This document shows, piece by piece, positions 15,309 through 24,844 of a stretch of DNA of 28,627 bases (position 1 is its first letter; each line of letters opens with the position of its first letter). The stretch is taken from assembly GCA_044432865.1 (NCBI GenBank), contig JAWXUF010000013.1, forward strand, positions 1-28,627, given 5' to 3'. This DNA is from JAWXUE01 sp044432865 (GTDB lineage: Bacteria > Bacillota_I > Bacilli_A > Acholeplasmatales > Anaeroplasmataceae). A program made the translations under genes and the position numbers. The notes beneath the pieces are model-generated. The model was not told where the DNA came from. It saw only the letters and a program-made list of their open reading frames with translations, and searched no databases.

Positions 15309-16758
15309 ATCCAAATAATTCAAAGAATATTGTTCTTAAATAAAATTGATTGTTCAATAGAATCAATAATAAGAAGTCTAACATAAAAAATGAGAATAAT
15401 ACTAAATTTTTAATCTTACCTCTTTTTGAGTTTATGAGTAGATACAATAAAATACTTACTCCAACCATTGAGAAAACAATTGAATAATTTCTAAATGAAG
15501 CAAATTCCCAAAAATGCATTCTAATTGAAATTAGAATAAACAATAGTAATGCAGAAATAGCAGTGAATATTTCTGGAATATGATACCTAGAAAATTTGAT
15601 TGCACATATAATGATTGCAATTAAAGCTACAGCAATTATTATTGTTACAATGAACATTGAAGTATCTTTATAGTATAAAGAACTCAAAAATGCACCTATT
15701 GATATTATCCCATCAGAAACTGTATCACTGTATCTATATAAGTTAACTACTTGTAAAATTAATGTTAATCCTACTATCAAACCAAAGTATAAAAATTGCT
15801 TTGGTTTTTGTTTATAATACTTCGCTGAAAACGAATGCTTATCTTCCTTCACTAGTCCGTGTCTATATAAATATAATACGACATTAAATATTGTATAGAA
15901 AAATAAAATGTATGTAGCAATCATTGATGAAGAGTTAGTAGTTAATGAGATAATTAATGAAACAGCTGATAGTAGCAACGCAATGATTGGTCCAATAAAT
16001 TCAATTGTAAAAAATGTAGCACTACTTTTTTTAGCAACTGATGTATTTTTCTTCTCTATCATAGCATGTACATCTTTAGAAACTTTCGCTTCTGCCTCAG
16101 CACTAATATAATAGAATTCTCCACTTGTTTTAAAGTAATCTAAAATAGCCTCTTTTACTATTTCAGGCTTTACATCTAAATTAGCATTTTTATCTAATAT
16201 ATAGTTCTTTTTAGAAACACTTAGTATTGATTCTTCAGGTCCAAAATGTCTTGATTTATCTTCTACTAAGGCGTGATTACTAAAATAATCAAACGCATGT
16301 TTTTCTAAAACTTGGACATCGAATTTTTTCTTTGTAGTAATTGTAAGAATTAATAGAGGACTCTCTAAAACTTCTTTTGAAACTGAAATAGCATTATGTC
16401 TCATATTAAAAGTTTTTAAATGTCTTAATAATTCAATAATCTTGTTTAAATTAGATAAATCTAATTGTTTCTTTTCATGAAATCTTTCAACGTTGAAAGT
16501 TGATATATCAATTTTTTCAGAAATTATCCATCGACAAGTAAGAATTAACTCTTCAAGACGGTGAAGATAATTGTTATCAATTCTTGCATTAGGAGGGAAT
16601 ATATATTTCTTTTTATCGATATTATATTTAGAAGCTAACAAGTTTAAACTTCTTGTATTACTTTTTTTAATATGAATACTTAATTTAGTATACAGTTTTC
16701 TATCTTCTTCAACAATATTCTCATCTAAGAATTTCATTATTTTATCAACATGAAACAT
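15307..16758 (-). CDS. Polytopic membrane protein at the end of the kinase cluster
   Basis: 483 residues. The first 245 or so are cytosolic, helical and Lys-rich. The rest holds about eight hydrophobic segments (roughly 249-270, 278-297, 322-342, 352-370, 375-395, 402-418, 428-445 and 454-473). No recognised family. It is the last gene of the cluster, 29 nt after the second kinase, with AGGAGG upstream. Ser/Thr/Lys-rich stretches just before the membrane part (about 235-248, KKNTSVAKKSSAT) could be phosphorylation sites for the neighbouring kinases (inference). It could be the membrane output or input of the system. Confidence 0.8.
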   Translation of the reverse strand: MFHVDKIMKFLDENIVEEDRKLYTKLSIHIKKSNTRSLNLLASKYNIDKKKYIFPPNARIDNNYLHRLEELILTCRWIISEKIDISTFNVERFHEKKQLDLSNLNKIIELLRHLKTFNMRHNAISVSKEVLESPLLILTITTKKKFDVQVLEKHAFDYFSNHALVEDKSRHFGPEESILSVSKKNYILDKNANLDVKPEIVKEAILDYFKTSGEFYYISAEAEAKVSKDVHAMIEKKNTSVAKKSSATFFTIEFIGPIIALLLSAVSLIISLTTNSSSMIATYILFFYTIFNVVLYLYRHGLVKEDKHSFSAKYYKQKPKQFLYFGLIVGLTLILQVVNLYRYSDTVSDGIISIGAFLSSLYYKDTSMFIVTIIIAVALIAIIICAIKFSRYHIPEIFTAISALLLFILISIRMHFWEFASFRNYSIVFSMVGVSILLYLLINSKRGKIKNLVLFSFFMLDFLLLILLNNQFYLRTIFFELFG

Positions 16759-16787
16759 AATTACCTCCTTTCACAACAATTAATATG

Positions 16788-19454
16788 TTATTTTATTTTT
16801 TTATGTAAATCACACCAGAAGTCAAATAGTATATTGCTATATAATCCTTCTGTGAATCTTTCAATATCATCTATTTCAATTAATGTTTCCATTAACCCAG
16901 CAAGATCTTTAAACATGTGTTTATCTTCAGTAATGAATATTGGGTTTCTAACATTAGCTAAATAAAATAAATGTCCTGCTTCCCAGTTATTTAATTTATG
17001 ATCAGCTACTAGTTGATACACATCAACTTCATTACCAGTTTTAATTCTTTGTGCACTTGGATTAAGATTAGAATAATTTTTTAAAACACCATTATTTATC
17101 CAACGTCCAATATTATTAAATCTTTCTTCAAATGATACTTTTTCTAATTTTGAGTAATTAATAATATCATTCATTGAGAAGAAAACATGCTCATTGTATC
17201 TAAATGGAATACAACCTGATGTTTTAAACGAAAGTGCAAAATACCCTTCTTTTCTTGTAAAATCATATTGACTTGAATCAATATCATATTTTTTCAAGAT
17301 AAATCTAGCAATACTATTATTAGCAAGTAAATTTTCTAATTTAATTCCTAATTCATTCTTATAAACAGATACCAAGAAATTATCTAAAGTTTTATAATGA
17401 ATACCATTAGAATAAACTCCAGATGTTGTTAATAAATTAATGATTATATCAATATCTAAACTTGTCATTCTTTTCTTGGAAAATACAACATATAATTCTC
17501 TTAGGATAGTTTGATTTTCTATTACTTGTTCTAAAATATCAAATGGTATTATCGACTTATCACTAAACCAATAATAATTATTTAAATACAATGCATATTC
17601 ATCAACAGTGTTAAATATTAATCCATCATAAGCTAAATAAATAGATGGATTTAAAGCTCTAATAAAATCAAATAATGCAAGTTCAAAATTACCACTATTT
17701 TTACTTGAAGATATTTTAGAAAATTGAGTTGGATCAATATCAAATGCACCTAATTGTTCATTTTGTATAAATTTCAGTCCTAAATTCCAATTTTTAATTA
17801 ACTCTAAAGATAATAATATCTTGTTATCATATAATTTATTATTAAATAAAGCATAATCAAAATGTCTAACATTAACATTATCAGTTAATATCATATTTTT
17901 TATATAATTATTGTTTCTAAATCTTTGAATAATTGTTTCTTCAGATGATAACCCTTGTTTAATAGTTACATGAGGTGGAATTGGCAAGTCTACAATATCA
18001 TAATCAATTGTATCTTTTAATCCATAGTGATACTGATTACATAGTGGATCTACTTTTTGTAATCTAGTACCATTTAAATCATCTAAGTAACATGTAAAAA
18101 TATGTTTCCATTGTCTTGGAGAAAATCTATTTTCTTCACCAAAGTTTTTTCCACTTAAATGAGCATTATTTATAAATGCTTCTTTAATATATCCAGGTAA
18201 ATGCGCCCAAATTGGTTCTTCCATTCCTTTAGGAGCATGTCTTAATGTTTGCTCTTTTCTAAGGAAATATGGGAATAAACCATTTGAAACACGCACTGAT
18301 TCAGCAACTATTTTATCATTATGAATTTGTTGTGAATATGGTGGTTTTGCTCTAAATACTAGATGGAATAATAATGAAAATACAGCGTAATTTTCATTAC
18401 CAAAAGTTCTAAAATGAGAATTTTGCTTACCTATATTAGCTGAATCAATTTCAGGAGGAATAAATCCTGGAGATACAAGTAAACAAGGGAAATTTCCTAA
18501 TTGATAACTATCACAGTCGATAAAAAATACGTTTGTAATATCTTCTTCTTGTATCATAAAGTTCTCAAGTTTAATATCACCAATGATGATATTCTTGTCA
18601 TGTAAATAAATGATTGTATCTAAGATAGATAATATAAGTTTACATAGTGTTTTCTTATTAGTAGAATTTATATTTACTTCTCCATCTCCATCATTAACAT
18701 TTCTAACGATACTAGATGTAAATTTCTTTAAGTCAATTCCACTAATATATTGCATTGAAAATCCAATAAATTGTTTTTCTGCATTGTAAATAGTATCAAT
18801 TGGCCAAATAACATTAGGGTTATTAATTTTCATTTTAACCATTTGTTCAATTCTTCTTTGAGTATAAGTTCTCATACCACCATTGTTATCTGGTTTAATA
18901 AGTTTAATAACTTCATTTCTCTTACTCGATAAATATACTAAACCTTCTCCACCATCACCAACTAATTTCCCAAGTTTAATTAATTGTTTGTTTTGTGTAT
19001 ATACTGTTTCACCTGTAGTTGGCAATCCAGATATTGTATAAGTTTCATGATTGTAAACATCATATGGGATTAATTCTCCACCACGATATTTTAATTTTCC
19101 TTTTGTAATTAAAGAATCATTATTAGTAACTTTGTTATCACTATCAATTATATTCTTTAATATTGAAGGTATCTTTGGGTTTAGGTAATTTAAAAATTTA
19201 AGTAATGCAATATCATACTGATTATTCGATCTAAGGTTTTCTATTTCATCGCTGAACTTTTTATCACAAAGATCTTTATATAATTCATGGTTCATTGCAA
19301 CTAAAGATTGATCCCAATTATTAACCATTTCTAAAGACAAAAAAACCTTGTCATTGAAGGATTTTTTGTTAAACATAACAGATACAGCTAAAGTATTACC
19401 AGTAGCTGTTTCTGTTGGAATATTGGTCATGTTATTGTCATTATCAAATCTCAT
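16788..19454 (-). CDS. TerY-P-type Ser/Thr protein kinase with duplicated flanking domain
   Basis: 888 residues. The kinase domain (about 160-460) has the Gly loop GDGGEGLVY (166-174), Lys184, helix-C Glu203, catalytic loop IGDIKLENFM with Asp293, Lys295 and Asn298, metal site DCDSYQ (Asp313) in place of DFG, and PPEID (333-337) in place of APE. HRD is replaced by GD. These are features of the YegI-like kinases of TerY-P triads, and all catalytic residues are present. The kinase is bracketed by two copies of one domain: residues 27-98 and 536-608 share FN-K, LSLE, NW, AL--F and LNP-I positions. The C-terminal 280 residues are unrecognised. It shares LKYRGGE-IP (about 121-130) and the whole kinase part with the upstream gene, so the two are paralogues. 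Confidence 0.88.
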   Translation of the reverse strand: MRFDNDNNMTNIPTETATGNTLAVSVMFNKKSFNDKVFLSLEMVNNWDQSLVAMNHELYKDLCDKKFSDEIENLRSNNQYDIALLKFLNYLNPKIPSILKNIIDSDNKVTNNDSLITKGKLKYRGGELIPYDVYNHETYTISGLPTTGETVYTQNKQLIKLGKLVGDGGEGLVYLSSKRNEVIKLIKPDNNGGMRTYTQRRIEQMVKMKINNPNVIWPIDTIYNAEKQFIGFSMQYISGIDLKKFTSSIVRNVNDGDGEVNINSTNKKTLCKLILSILDTIIYLHDKNIIIGDIKLENFMIQEEDITNVFFIDCDSYQLGNFPCLLVSPGFIPPEIDSANIGKQNSHFRTFGNENYAVFSLLFHLVFRAKPPYSQQIHNDKIVAESVRVSNGLFPYFLRKEQTLRHAPKGMEEPIWAHLPGYIKEAFINNAHLSGKNFGEENRFSPRQWKHIFTCYLDDLNGTRLQKVDPLCNQYHYGLKDTIDYDIVDLPIPPHVTIKQGLSSEETIIQRFRNNNYIKNMILTDNVNVRHFDYALFNNKLYDNKILLSLELIKNWNLGLKFIQNEQLGAFDIDPTQFSKISSSKNSGNFELALFDFIRALNPSIYLAYDGLIFNTVDEYALYLNNYYWFSDKSIIPFDILEQVIENQTILRELYVVFSKKRMTSLDIDIIINLLTTSGVYSNGIHYKTLDNFLVSVYKNELGIKLENLLANNSIARFILKKYDIDSSQYDFTRKEGYFALSFKTSGCIPFRYNEHVFFSMNDIINYSKLEKVSFEERFNNIGRWINNGVLKNYSNLNPSAQRIKTGNEVDVYQLVADHKLNNWEAGHLFYLANVRNPIFITEDKHMFKDLAGLMETLIEIDDIERFTEGLYSNILFDFWCDLHKKIK

Positions 19455-19476
19455 AATTACACTTCCCTATTATAAA

Positions 19477-21315
19477 TTACTTTACGAACGTAAATTCAAT
19501 GTCATAGAATATTCCGGCGTTTCTTTTTAAATTAAACTCGAAATAATTATCTTTGTATCTAGTCGTATTTTTTAATGCTTGGATAATATTAACTATTACA
19601 GCTGGTTGTACAGATTTATCTGATTTAGCAAATAACTCTCTTACAGTTCCATCAATAGTTACACCAGTTAAAGCGATAACTTCTTCTCTACTCATTTGAA
19701 TATCTACAGCAGAGTAAGGCATATTGTCCACTTGACCAATGAAGTGATAATTATTACACTTAGGGTCAACTGCTGCTAATTTACCAGATTCAAGATCTTC
19801 TAAGTAGCATGTAAATATTTTTTGCCATTCTAAAGGTGTTAACCTTTTCTTTTCACCAAAATTATTACCACTATGGTGACCAACATTAATAAATGCTTTT
19901 TTAATATATCCAGGTAAATGTCCCCAAATCGGTTCCTCAGTACCACGTGGAGCAGTCTTAATTGTTTTTTCCTTATCTAAGAAATAAGGGAATTCTCCAC
20001 TTTTAGCACGTTCCCAATCGGCAATATCTTTACCTGTATGATTTTGTTGCGTATAAGGACTTTTAGCACGGAATATTAAATGGAATATTAATGAGAATAT
20101 AGCAAAATACTCATTACCAAAAGTTCTAAATTTATCATTTTGTCTACCTGTAACAGATGGATCTATTTCAGGTGGCTTAAATCCTGGAGAAACTAGAATT
20201 GCTGGGAATTCTCCAACTTGATAACTATCGCAATCGACGAAATAAATATTTGAAATATCTTTATCTTTAATCATAAAGTTTTCTAATTTAATATCTCCAA
20301 TTACAATGTTTCTTTGATGTAAATAAAGAATTGTATCTAAAATAGATAATATTAATTTACATAAATCAACTTTATTAATAAAGTTAATGTTTATTTCATT
20401 TGGTTTTAAAACCGCATTTGGCATTTTATGGAATGTAAAACTTTTAAGGTCAATTCCTGAAACGTTTTTCATTGTAAATCCAACGAACTTACCATCAGAT
20501 GCATAAACTGTATCTTGAGGCCAAACAATTAATTCATTATCAATAGTAATTTGAACCATTTGCTCAAGTTTCTTTTGTTTATTTTTAGTGTTTGCATTTG
20601 GTTTTAAAATCTTAACAACTTCATCAGGTCTATTAGTAGAGTAAACTATACCTTCTCCACCATCACCTAATTTTTTCCCTATTACAATTTGATCACCATT
20701 TTTAGTAAAAATAGTTCCACCAGTTACAGGAGCAATAACTTTAATTGCTTCATCTTTATAAAATTCTAATGGAATTCTTTCTCCACCACGATACTTTAAT
20801 GATCCAACAACTTCCTCTTCTTCAGTTACTGTAACACCAGTATCAACGATGTAATCTAGTTCTTCTTGATATTCAAAAGGAACGCAATTTTGATCAAATC
20901 CAATAGCATTGATATTAGTTACATGTGTTTCTTCAGCAATCAAATTTAAGTATGATGTTGCTTCAATTTCGTCATTAGTAATTAATAATAATTTGTAATT
21001 GCTATATTTTAAAATATTGTTTGCAGCTTCTTTATAAGTTGCTTGTAACGGTTTTAAAATAGAATTATCGTTAGGATGCATCATTTTTAAAGAAATTAAG
21101 TTAGCATTAAATAATTCAGGAAATTTATTCTGGAATATTTTGTTTTCAGCTAATTGATTATTAATTAAAAATGAATGCGGTCTAAACTTAGATTGTTTAA
21201 ACAATGCAATAATTTTTGTTGTCAATAAATCGTTTTTAAATATAGAAGGAGATAAGAATACTCTATCATACGTACTTACAAACTGATCAAAAGACTCTAT
21301 AACATTTTTTTTCAT
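19477..21315 (-). CDS. TerY-P-type Ser/Thr protein kinase with N-terminal PIN-like module
   Basis: 612 residues. The kinase domain (about 210-515) contains Gly loop GDGGEGIVY (217-225), Lys235, Glu251, GDIKLENFM (Asp341, Lys343, Asn346), DCDSYQ (Asp361) and PPEID (381-385); all catalytic positions are kept. The first 125 residues form a separate alpha/beta module: DRVFLSPSIF strand, SFLINNQLAEN, and KLLLITNDEIEA. It resembles the small protein encoded at 25606-26124 and possibly a degenerate PIN fold. A linker with LKYRGGERIP (173-182) is shared with the second kinase. The Shine-Dalgarno site AGGAGTGAG lies inside the last PP2C codons (2-nt gap). The likely substrates are the VWA proteins or the membrane protein (inference). 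Confidence 0.88.
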   Translation of the reverse strand: MKKNVIESFDQFVSTYDRVFLSPSIFKNDLLTTKIIALFKQSKFRPHSFLINNQLAENKIFQNKFPELFNANLISLKMMHPNDNSILKPLQATYKEAANNILKYSNYKLLLITNDEIEATSYLNLIAEETHVTNINAIGFDQNCVPFEYQEELDYIVDTGVTVTEEEEVVGSLKYRGGERIPLEFYKDEAIKVIAPVTGGTIFTKNGDQIVIGKKLGDGGEGIVYSTNRPDEVVKILKPNANTKNKQKKLEQMVQITIDNELIVWPQDTVYASDGKFVGFTMKNVSGIDLKSFTFHKMPNAVLKPNEININFINKVDLCKLILSILDTILYLHQRNIVIGDIKLENFMIKDKDISNIYFVDCDSYQVGEFPAILVSPGFKPPEIDPSVTGRQNDKFRTFGNEYFAIFSLIFHLIFRAKSPYTQQNHTGKDIADWERAKSGEFPYFLDKEKTIKTAPRGTEEPIWGHLPGYIKKAFINVGHHSGNNFGEKKRLTPLEWQKIFTCYLEDLESGKLAAVDPKCNNYHFIGQVDNMPYSAVDIQMSREEVIALTGVTIDGTVRELFAKSDKSVQPAVIVNIIQALKNTTRYKDNYFEFNLKRNAGIFYDIEFTFVK

Positions 21316-21317
21316 TC

Positions 21318-22628
21318 TTACTCACTCCTTGTAATTTTATTTTTTGAAAGTGACGTTATTTTATCATCAAATAAATAAACAAACGTCATATTTCGATACG
21401 CTTTTTCAGTTAATTCATGTGAAAAAGTTCTGTGTTCATCTAAATTTTCTAACACATTAATATAATATTCTAATACTTCAGTTACTTTAAACTTAGATTG
21501 TGTTTCAAAATAAGCTTGAACCTTATCATAGAATGCTTTAGCTTCTTTAGCAGATATAACTTTCTTTAAAGATGTTAGTAATTCTGCATTATTTTTTTCG
21601 TATACTTTTTCAAGTTTTTCTAACTCTAACAGTTCTTCTTCAGACTGCTCATCAATGTTTTCTAGACCTTCAATTCTGAAGTGATCGTCGAATTCTTCAT
21701 CTTCGTCTTCATCTTTTGTAACTGGTCTTTCGTAATGTGTAACAACATATCCATCATCGTCTATTTCACAACTATCTGTAATTAGCAGAGCTAATCCACA
21801 GTCATCACGAGCTTTAGAAAATTCAACTAAACGAGGAAGTAACTCTTCGTTTAATGATTTTTGTGCCTCTTCAAATGATTCTGCTTTAATTGTATTTTTT
21901 ATTAATTTACCAGCACCTGCTGCGAATTTTTTTTGGAACGCAACACGTTGATCAATTAACCCATCAACACCATCTGTCATCAAAATAAATCCATTAAGGT
22001 TGGCATTTTTTGGTTTTTTAAGTTGGAATTGAGATGTAGCATACCAACGTTCATCTATTTGTGCTAAATTATAAATATTAGCAGGATAGATTGTACCGTT
22101 TACTTCTCCATCTTTCTTCTCTTCCATTACTATTTTGATTTTATTATCAATTACAGCTCCGATGATTCCATCACCGATTTGCCCTAATATAAATTTCCCA
22201 TCTTTTTCAGCGACAAACATTGCTGTAGCGTTAAGACAATCTAAATCAAATTCTCTTTCGCTTCTTCTAGCAATGAACGCTTCATACTTTTCTTTATGAG
22301 TAACTTTGTACTCGTCGAATATGTCATTATTCTCTTCAATATATTTAATTAGTGATTTAGCAATTTCGTTTACAATTGTTTTTCTAGAAGATAAAATTTC
22401 ATCATCATAAATTTCATCAAATCTATCAATAAATAATTGGCAAAGTGCTTCAGTGGTTACTAAAGAACCGTACTGTGATATATCCGAACTACCGCATCCA
22501 TCAGACACAACAGCAACATGCACACCATTATCAAATCGACAAAGTGCTTTATCTTGACATGGTATATTACGTGGTCCATGACTTTTACCGACTAATTCAC
22601 CATAACTATATATCCATTTTTTTTCCAT
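21318..22628 (-). CDS. PP2C-family protein phosphatase of the TerY-P triad
   Basis: 436 residues. The PP2C metal-binding Asp residues are present: VSDGCGS (Asp43), QIGDGIIG (Asp153), LMTDGVDGL (Asp219) and ARDDCGLALL (Asp275, Asp276). The N-terminal SHGPRNIPCQDKA matches the PP2C entry in YegK-like phosphatases. A C-terminal extension (about 286-436) begins very acidic (304-335) and continues as helices, absent from the simplest family members. It would reverse the phosphorylation made by the two kinases encoded immediately downstream. One phosphatase serving two kinases is notable. AAGGGG precedes the ATG. Confidence 0.9.
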   Translation of the reverse strand: MEKKWIYSYGELVGKSHGPRNIPCQDKALCRFDNGVHVAVVSDGCGSSDISQYGSLVTTEALCQLFIDRFDEIYDDEILSSRKTIVNEIAKSLIKYIEENNDIFDEYKVTHKEKYEAFIARRSEREFDLDCLNATAMFVAEKDGKFILGQIGDGIIGAVIDNKIKIVMEEKKDGEVNGTIYPANIYNLAQIDERWYATSQFQLKKPKNANLNGFILMTDGVDGLIDQRVAFQKKFAAGAGKLIKNTIKAESFEEAQKSLNEELLPRLVEFSKARDDCGLALLITDSCEIDDDGYVVTHYERPVTKDEDEDEEFDDHFRIEGLENIDEQSEEELLELEKLEKVYEKNNAELLTSLKKVISAKEAKAFYDKVQAYFETQSKFKVTEVLEYYINVLENLDEHRTFSHELTEKAYRNMTFVYLFDDKITSLSKNKITRSE

Positions 22629-22652
22629 TTTAAGTAACCCCTTCCGTTTAAA

Positions 22653-23381
22653 TTATAACTCAGCCCAATTGCTCATGTTACTTATATCTAGTTTTACCTT
22701 ATCTCCGACTGCAGAGGCAGAAATAGCAGATACACTTTTTCCTATGAATTCAAAAAATTCATTAAAGTTTAATTCTTTCAAATGCAATGCTCTTGGTGTA
22801 ACACAAAAACCATTTAGCACATCAAGAACTTCTTTTAACTTAGTTTTATTTCTACTCATACCTACAGCAATAGGGAACAATGTTAATTTCTTATCATCTA
22901 GTAAAATTTTTGTTCGTTCTTGAACTTCTTGGATATATTCACTATCACCAGGTTTACCATCTGTTATAACAATTAACCATGGTTGATAATAATCTACACC
23001 GTTTTCTTTATATTTATTTTTTCTACGATCAAGTAAATCTAATGATTTATTTATTCCATGCGCTAAAGCAGATCCACCTTCTGCAGTTAAAGTAATTTGT
23101 TGTTTTTTATCTACAGTTGAAAACTCTTCAATAACGTTAACTTCGCTATTAAAAGTTACAATAGATATCTCGCAAGAATTACATGCTAACTCATCAGATT
23201 TTATTGCTTCATACAAAGCATCAACACCTTCGTTTAATGCTTTTATCGCTGAATTTATAGTCATTGATCCACTTGTATCAAGGCAAAGACACACAGGAAG
23301 TCGAGCAGTTGTGTTTAGTACTAAATCATCATCTACTCCATACATCATGGTATTTTCTTCTTTTTTAACTTTTTTTGCCAT
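22653..23381 (-). CDS. TerY-like VWA domain protein (fourth in the array)
   Basis: 242 residues forming one VWA domain. MIDAS is intact: CLDTSGSM (Asp-x-Ser-x-Ser), SALAHGINKSLDLL at the Thr/Ser position and ITDGKPGD. Strand order and QPWLIV before the Asp match the neighbouring paralogues. It begins with a basic stretch and LVLNTTARLPVCLCLD and ends with the shared tail LDISNMSNWAEL. VWA domains bind partner proteins through a metal. In TerY-P triads they act as adaptors with the kinase and phosphatase. AGGAGG upstream; 24 nt before the PP2C gene. Confidence 0.9.
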   Translation of the reverse strand: MAKKVKKEENTMMYGVDDDLVLNTTARLPVCLCLDTSGSMTINSAIKALNEGVDALYEAIKSDELACNSCEISIVTFNSEVNVIEEFSTVDKKQQITLTAEGGSALAHGINKSLDLLDRRKNKYKENGVDYYQPWLIVITDGKPGDSEYIQEVQERTKILLDDKKLTLFPIAVGMSRNKTKLKEVLDVLNGFCVTPRALHLKELNFNEFFEFIGKSVSAISASAVGDKVKLDISNMSNWAEL

Positions 23382-23401
23382 GATATAAACCTCCTATTAT
23401 C

Positions 23402-24076
23402 TTATAATTCCGCCCAATCATCCATGTTTGATGTATCTAATTCGATTTTTTCACCAACAGTTGAATTTGAAACGATAGAAACAGATTTACCTAACCATTC
23501 AAAGAACTCAGAGAAATTATTTCCTTTTAATTTCAATGCACCTTTTCTTGAAAATTTGTTTAAGTTATCCATATCTACTAAGTTACCAATACCTACACTA
23601 AACACTGATAATCTTTTTTCTGATTCCATTTGTCTTACTGAATCTTGAACAGCAATAATAGAATTATAATCATCTGGTTGTCCATCTGTAAATAATACTA
23701 ACCATGGTTGGAAATATTCCACACCATTTTTTTTGTACTCATCTTTACGTTTGTTTAATAATTGTAATGCTTTGTTAACTCCACCAGTCATATCAGTTTT
23801 ACCATTAGGAATAAACATTGCATCTTTCTTTTTATCAACAGTTGAGAACTCTTCTAAAACTTCAACTTTTGATCCGTATGTTACAATTGAAACTTCACAA
23901 GCTTGTAACGCTGCTTGATTTTCTCTAATTGATTTATAAAAATCTTTTACACCTAAATTTAATTCTTCAATACAAGTACACATACTACCACTTGTATCAA
24001 TACAAAGACAAACAGGAATTCTTGCCGACGTATTTAATACTAAATCTTCTTCATCACCATATATTTTTTTTGACAT
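23402..24076 (-). CDS. TerY-like VWA domain protein (third in the array)
   Basis: 224 residues, the shortest copy. Intact MIDAS: CIDTSGSM, KTDMTGGVNKALQLL and FTDGQPDD. Tail FFEWLGKSVSIVSNSTVGEK then LDTSNMDDWAEL. Most similar to the copy before it (24097-24843). AAGGAG upstream; 20 nt gap to the next gene. Function as the other copies; the difference between them may be partner choice. Confidence 0.9.
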   Translation of the reverse strand: MSKKIYGDEEDLVLNTSARIPVCLCIDTSGSMCTCIEELNLGVKDFYKSIRENQAALQACEVSIVTYGSKVEVLEEFSTVDKKKDAMFIPNGKTDMTGGVNKALQLLNKRKDEYKKNGVEYFQPWLVLFTDGQPDDYNSIIAVQDSVRQMESEKRLSVFSVGIGNLVDMDNLNKFSRKGALKLKGNNFSEFFEWLGKSVSIVSNSTVGEKIELDTSNMDDWAEL

Positions 24077-24096
24077 ATTCGTTCTCCTTTTTTATT

Positions 24097-24843
24097 TTAT
24101 AATTCAGCCCAATCATCTAAACTAGATGTATCAAGTTTAATTTTATCTCCAACTCTAGAGTTAGAAACGATAGAAATACTTTTCCCTAACCATTCAAAGA
24201 ATTCTTCAAATTTATCATTTTTAATTGATAAAGGTTTTCTTCTTGAAAAACCACTTAATGAACTCATGTTTACTTCATCACTTAAAGCAAATGTAAATAC
24301 AGATAATTTACTTTGAGCTTCTAATTCTTTAACACGTTGTTGAACAATAGTAACATCATCAGATGCATCACCATCTGTAAAGATTACTAACCATGGTTGA
24401 TGGTATTCAACACCAGTTTCTTTATATTCATTTTTTCTTGCTTCTAATAAATCTAATGATAATTCAACACCCTTAGCCATTGAAGTTTTATCACCAGTTT
24501 TTGGCGCTGTAAAAGGATTTTTGCTTGATACCGGAGAAAAATCTTCGATACATTGCGCTTCATCAGCAAATGATACACATGCAATTTCGCATGATAAATT
24601 TGCTTGTTGATTTCTTCTTACAGAATCATAAAATTTATTAATCCCTTTTACCATTTCTTTCATTAAAGTATCACCTTCTGATAATACTATCCACTGTTTA
24701 CCGTCAATAAATTGTCTTCTACCAGTGTCTTTACCACCATTACCAGTTACTTTATTCATTGAAGCTGACGCATCAATACATAAACATACAGGAATTCTAG
24801 TGGCAGTATTTAATACTAAATCATCTACGTATTTATTTTCCAT
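24097..24843 (-). CDS. TerY-like VWA domain protein (second in the array)
   Basis: 248 residues. MIDAS CIDASASM (Asp-x-Ser-x-Ser kept), KTSMAKGVELSLDLL and FTDGDASD. It carries an insertion after the first MIDAS segment (about 32-60, including a GNGGKDTGRRQF stretch) not found in the other three copies. Tail LDTSSLDDWAEL. Its ribosome-binding site GGGAGGA lies inside the last codons of the upstream copy (1-nt gap), so the two are coupled. Confidence 0.9.
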   Translation of the reverse strand: MENKYVDDLVLNTATRIPVCLCIDASASMNKVTGNGGKDTGRRQFIDGKQWIVLSEGDTLMKEMVKGINKFYDSVRRNQQANLSCEIACVSFADEAQCIEDFSPVSSKNPFTAPKTGDKTSMAKGVELSLDLLEARKNEYKETGVEYHQPWLVIFTDGDASDDVTIVQQRVKELEAQSKLSVFTFALSDEVNMSSLSGFSRRKPLSIKNDKFEEFFEWLGKSISIVSNSRVGDKIKLDTSSLDDWAEL

Positions 24844-24844
24844 T

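Noticed and set aside
6668..16758. Mycoplasma-type code with UGA as Trp
   Set aside because: Trp positions in secE, rplM and the kinases use TGG, and cysS ends with TGA exactly at its overlap with mrnC.
16788..21315. Kinases being inactive pseudokinases because HRD and DFG are changed
   Set aside because: The catalytic Asp, Lys and Asn of the loop (GDIKLEN), the ATP Lys, helix-C Glu and metal Asp (DCDSYQ) are all present; GD and DxD forms are normal for YegI-like kinases.
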